The notes under the pieces: model-generated
What the model saw: the letters and a program-made list of their open reading frames with translations, nothing else
What the model was told of the DNA's origin: nothing
Database searches by the model: none
Shown here: positions 63,601 through 64,000 of the stretch, in pieces
How positions within the stretch are numbered: the stretch's first letter is position 1
How the letters are laid out: every line of letters starts with the position of its first letter
Made by a program: the position numbers and the translations under genes
Assembly: GCF_003387155.1 (NCBI RefSeq)
Contig: NZ_QUMT01000001.1
Span: 186,001 to 250,000, forward strand
Reading direction: 5' to 3'
Length of the DNA: 64,000 bases
Source: Roseateles depolymerans
Lineage (GTDB): Bacteria; Pseudomonadota; Gammaproteobacteria; Burkholderiales; Burkholderiaceae_C

Positions 63601-64000
63601 ATGTTTGGCGTCGAGCAGCTGAATTTCCGGCACCTGTTCTACTTCTGGCAGGTGGCCCGGACCGGGCACCTCACCCAGGCGGCCCAGCAGCTGCATGTGT
63701 CGCAGTCGGCGCTGTCCAGCCAGATCCGCCAGCTGGAAGACCGGCTGGGCGAGCCGCTTTTCGAGCGCAGTGGACGGCGCCTGGTGCTGACCGAGCGCGG
63801 GCAACTGGTGCTGTCCTATGCCGAGAACATCTTCGGCCTGGGTCGTGAACTGCTCGGGCGCCTGCAGGGCCACAGCGAAGGCGTGGAGCATCTGCGCGTG
63901 GGCAGTGTCGCCACGCTGTCGCGCAACTACCTGGAGAACTGGATCCGGCCGCTGCTGACCGACCCCACGGTCACGCTGTCGCTGGAGTCGGGCTTGCTGG
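63601..64000 (+). CDS. LysR-type regulator (N-terminal part), probable regulator of dabBA
   Basis: The first 133 codons are seen; the gene runs off the right edge. The HTH is LNFRHLFYFWQVARTGHLTQAAQQLHVSQSALSSQIRQLEDRLGEPLFERSGR, of the NhaR-like branch, then the start of the effector domain (HLRVGSVATLSRNYLENWI). Divergence from dabB with an inverted repeat between them supports a role in carbon-uptake control; this is inference. Confidence 0.92.
   Translation, partial: MFGVEQLNFRHLFYFWQVARTGHLTQAAQQLHVSQSALSSQIRQLEDRLGEPLFERSGRRLVLTERGQLVLSYAENIFGLGRELLGRLQGHSEGVEHLRVGSVATLSRNYLENWIRPLLTDPTVTLSLESGLL

Overview
The window looks like chromosomal DNA from a high-GC betaproteobacterium of the order Burkholderiales, probably near Roseateles, Mitsuaria or Rubrivivax. 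The order-level call rests on several features: a double-length UvrA paralogue, the engB / cytochrome c4 / resB / ccsB / msrPQ block, ttcA next to a FolB domain, and groESL under a CIRCE operator. The genus is a guess. I found no tRNA, rRNA or CRISPR array.

Layout. 1-2.9 kb: the N-terminus of a tripartite tricarboxylate transporter binding protein, a Fis-type AAA+ regulator without GAFTGA, and a stand-alone receiver protein. 3.3-8.9 kb: a 1888-residue tandem UvrA. 9-19 kb: small envelope proteins, a large exported S9 peptidase, UPF0149 and DUF808 proteins, a periplasmic thioredoxin-like protein, a RAYT-type transposase and glmU. 19-30 kb (mostly minus strand): a DUF4136 lipoprotein, ttcA, an FAD oxidoreductase in one frame with a FolB domain, msrQ-msrP, ccsB-resB (system II cytochrome c maturation) and a dihaem cytochrome c4, divergent from engB. 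30-37 kb: a patatin-like outer-membrane (type Vd) protein, a DUF1631 protein, then groEL and groES with CIRCE.

37.3-45 kb is an accessory segment. It has visibly lower GC and contains a GGDEF remnant, a two-component system, an IS3-family element ending about 15 bp upstream of the response regulator, a DUF2147 gene, a probable MipA/OmpV remnant, a DipZ-like disulfide transporter, and fragments of an SDR gene and a LysR gene joined end to end. Two 34-bp direct repeats (37275 and 44895, 26/34 identical by hand) bracket it, which suggests a single insertion next to the groES promoter.

45-64 kb returns to high-GC sequence: an MFS transporter divergent from a MarR regulator, a LysR regulator, an exported epoxide-hydrolase-like protein, an SDR, and a three-gene minus-strand cluster (exported alpha/beta hydrolase, degenerate HD-GYP/LuxR regulator, thioredoxin-DipZ-C protein). 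A chemoreceptor follows, then a second EF-G with a long structured leader, a GFA-family protein, and a DabA-DabB inorganic-carbon uptake pair divergent from a LysR regulator that runs off the window.

Functional themes are thiol and haem redox handling outside the cytoplasm (ResB/CcsB, cytochrome c4, MsrPQ, DipZ, three thioredoxin-like proteins), stress chaperones, and bicarbonate accumulation. The least ordinary items are the FAD-oxidoreductase/FolB fusion, the EF-G2 leader with a terminator and two short ORFs, the acidic insertion in EngB, and the repeat-bounded segment at groES.
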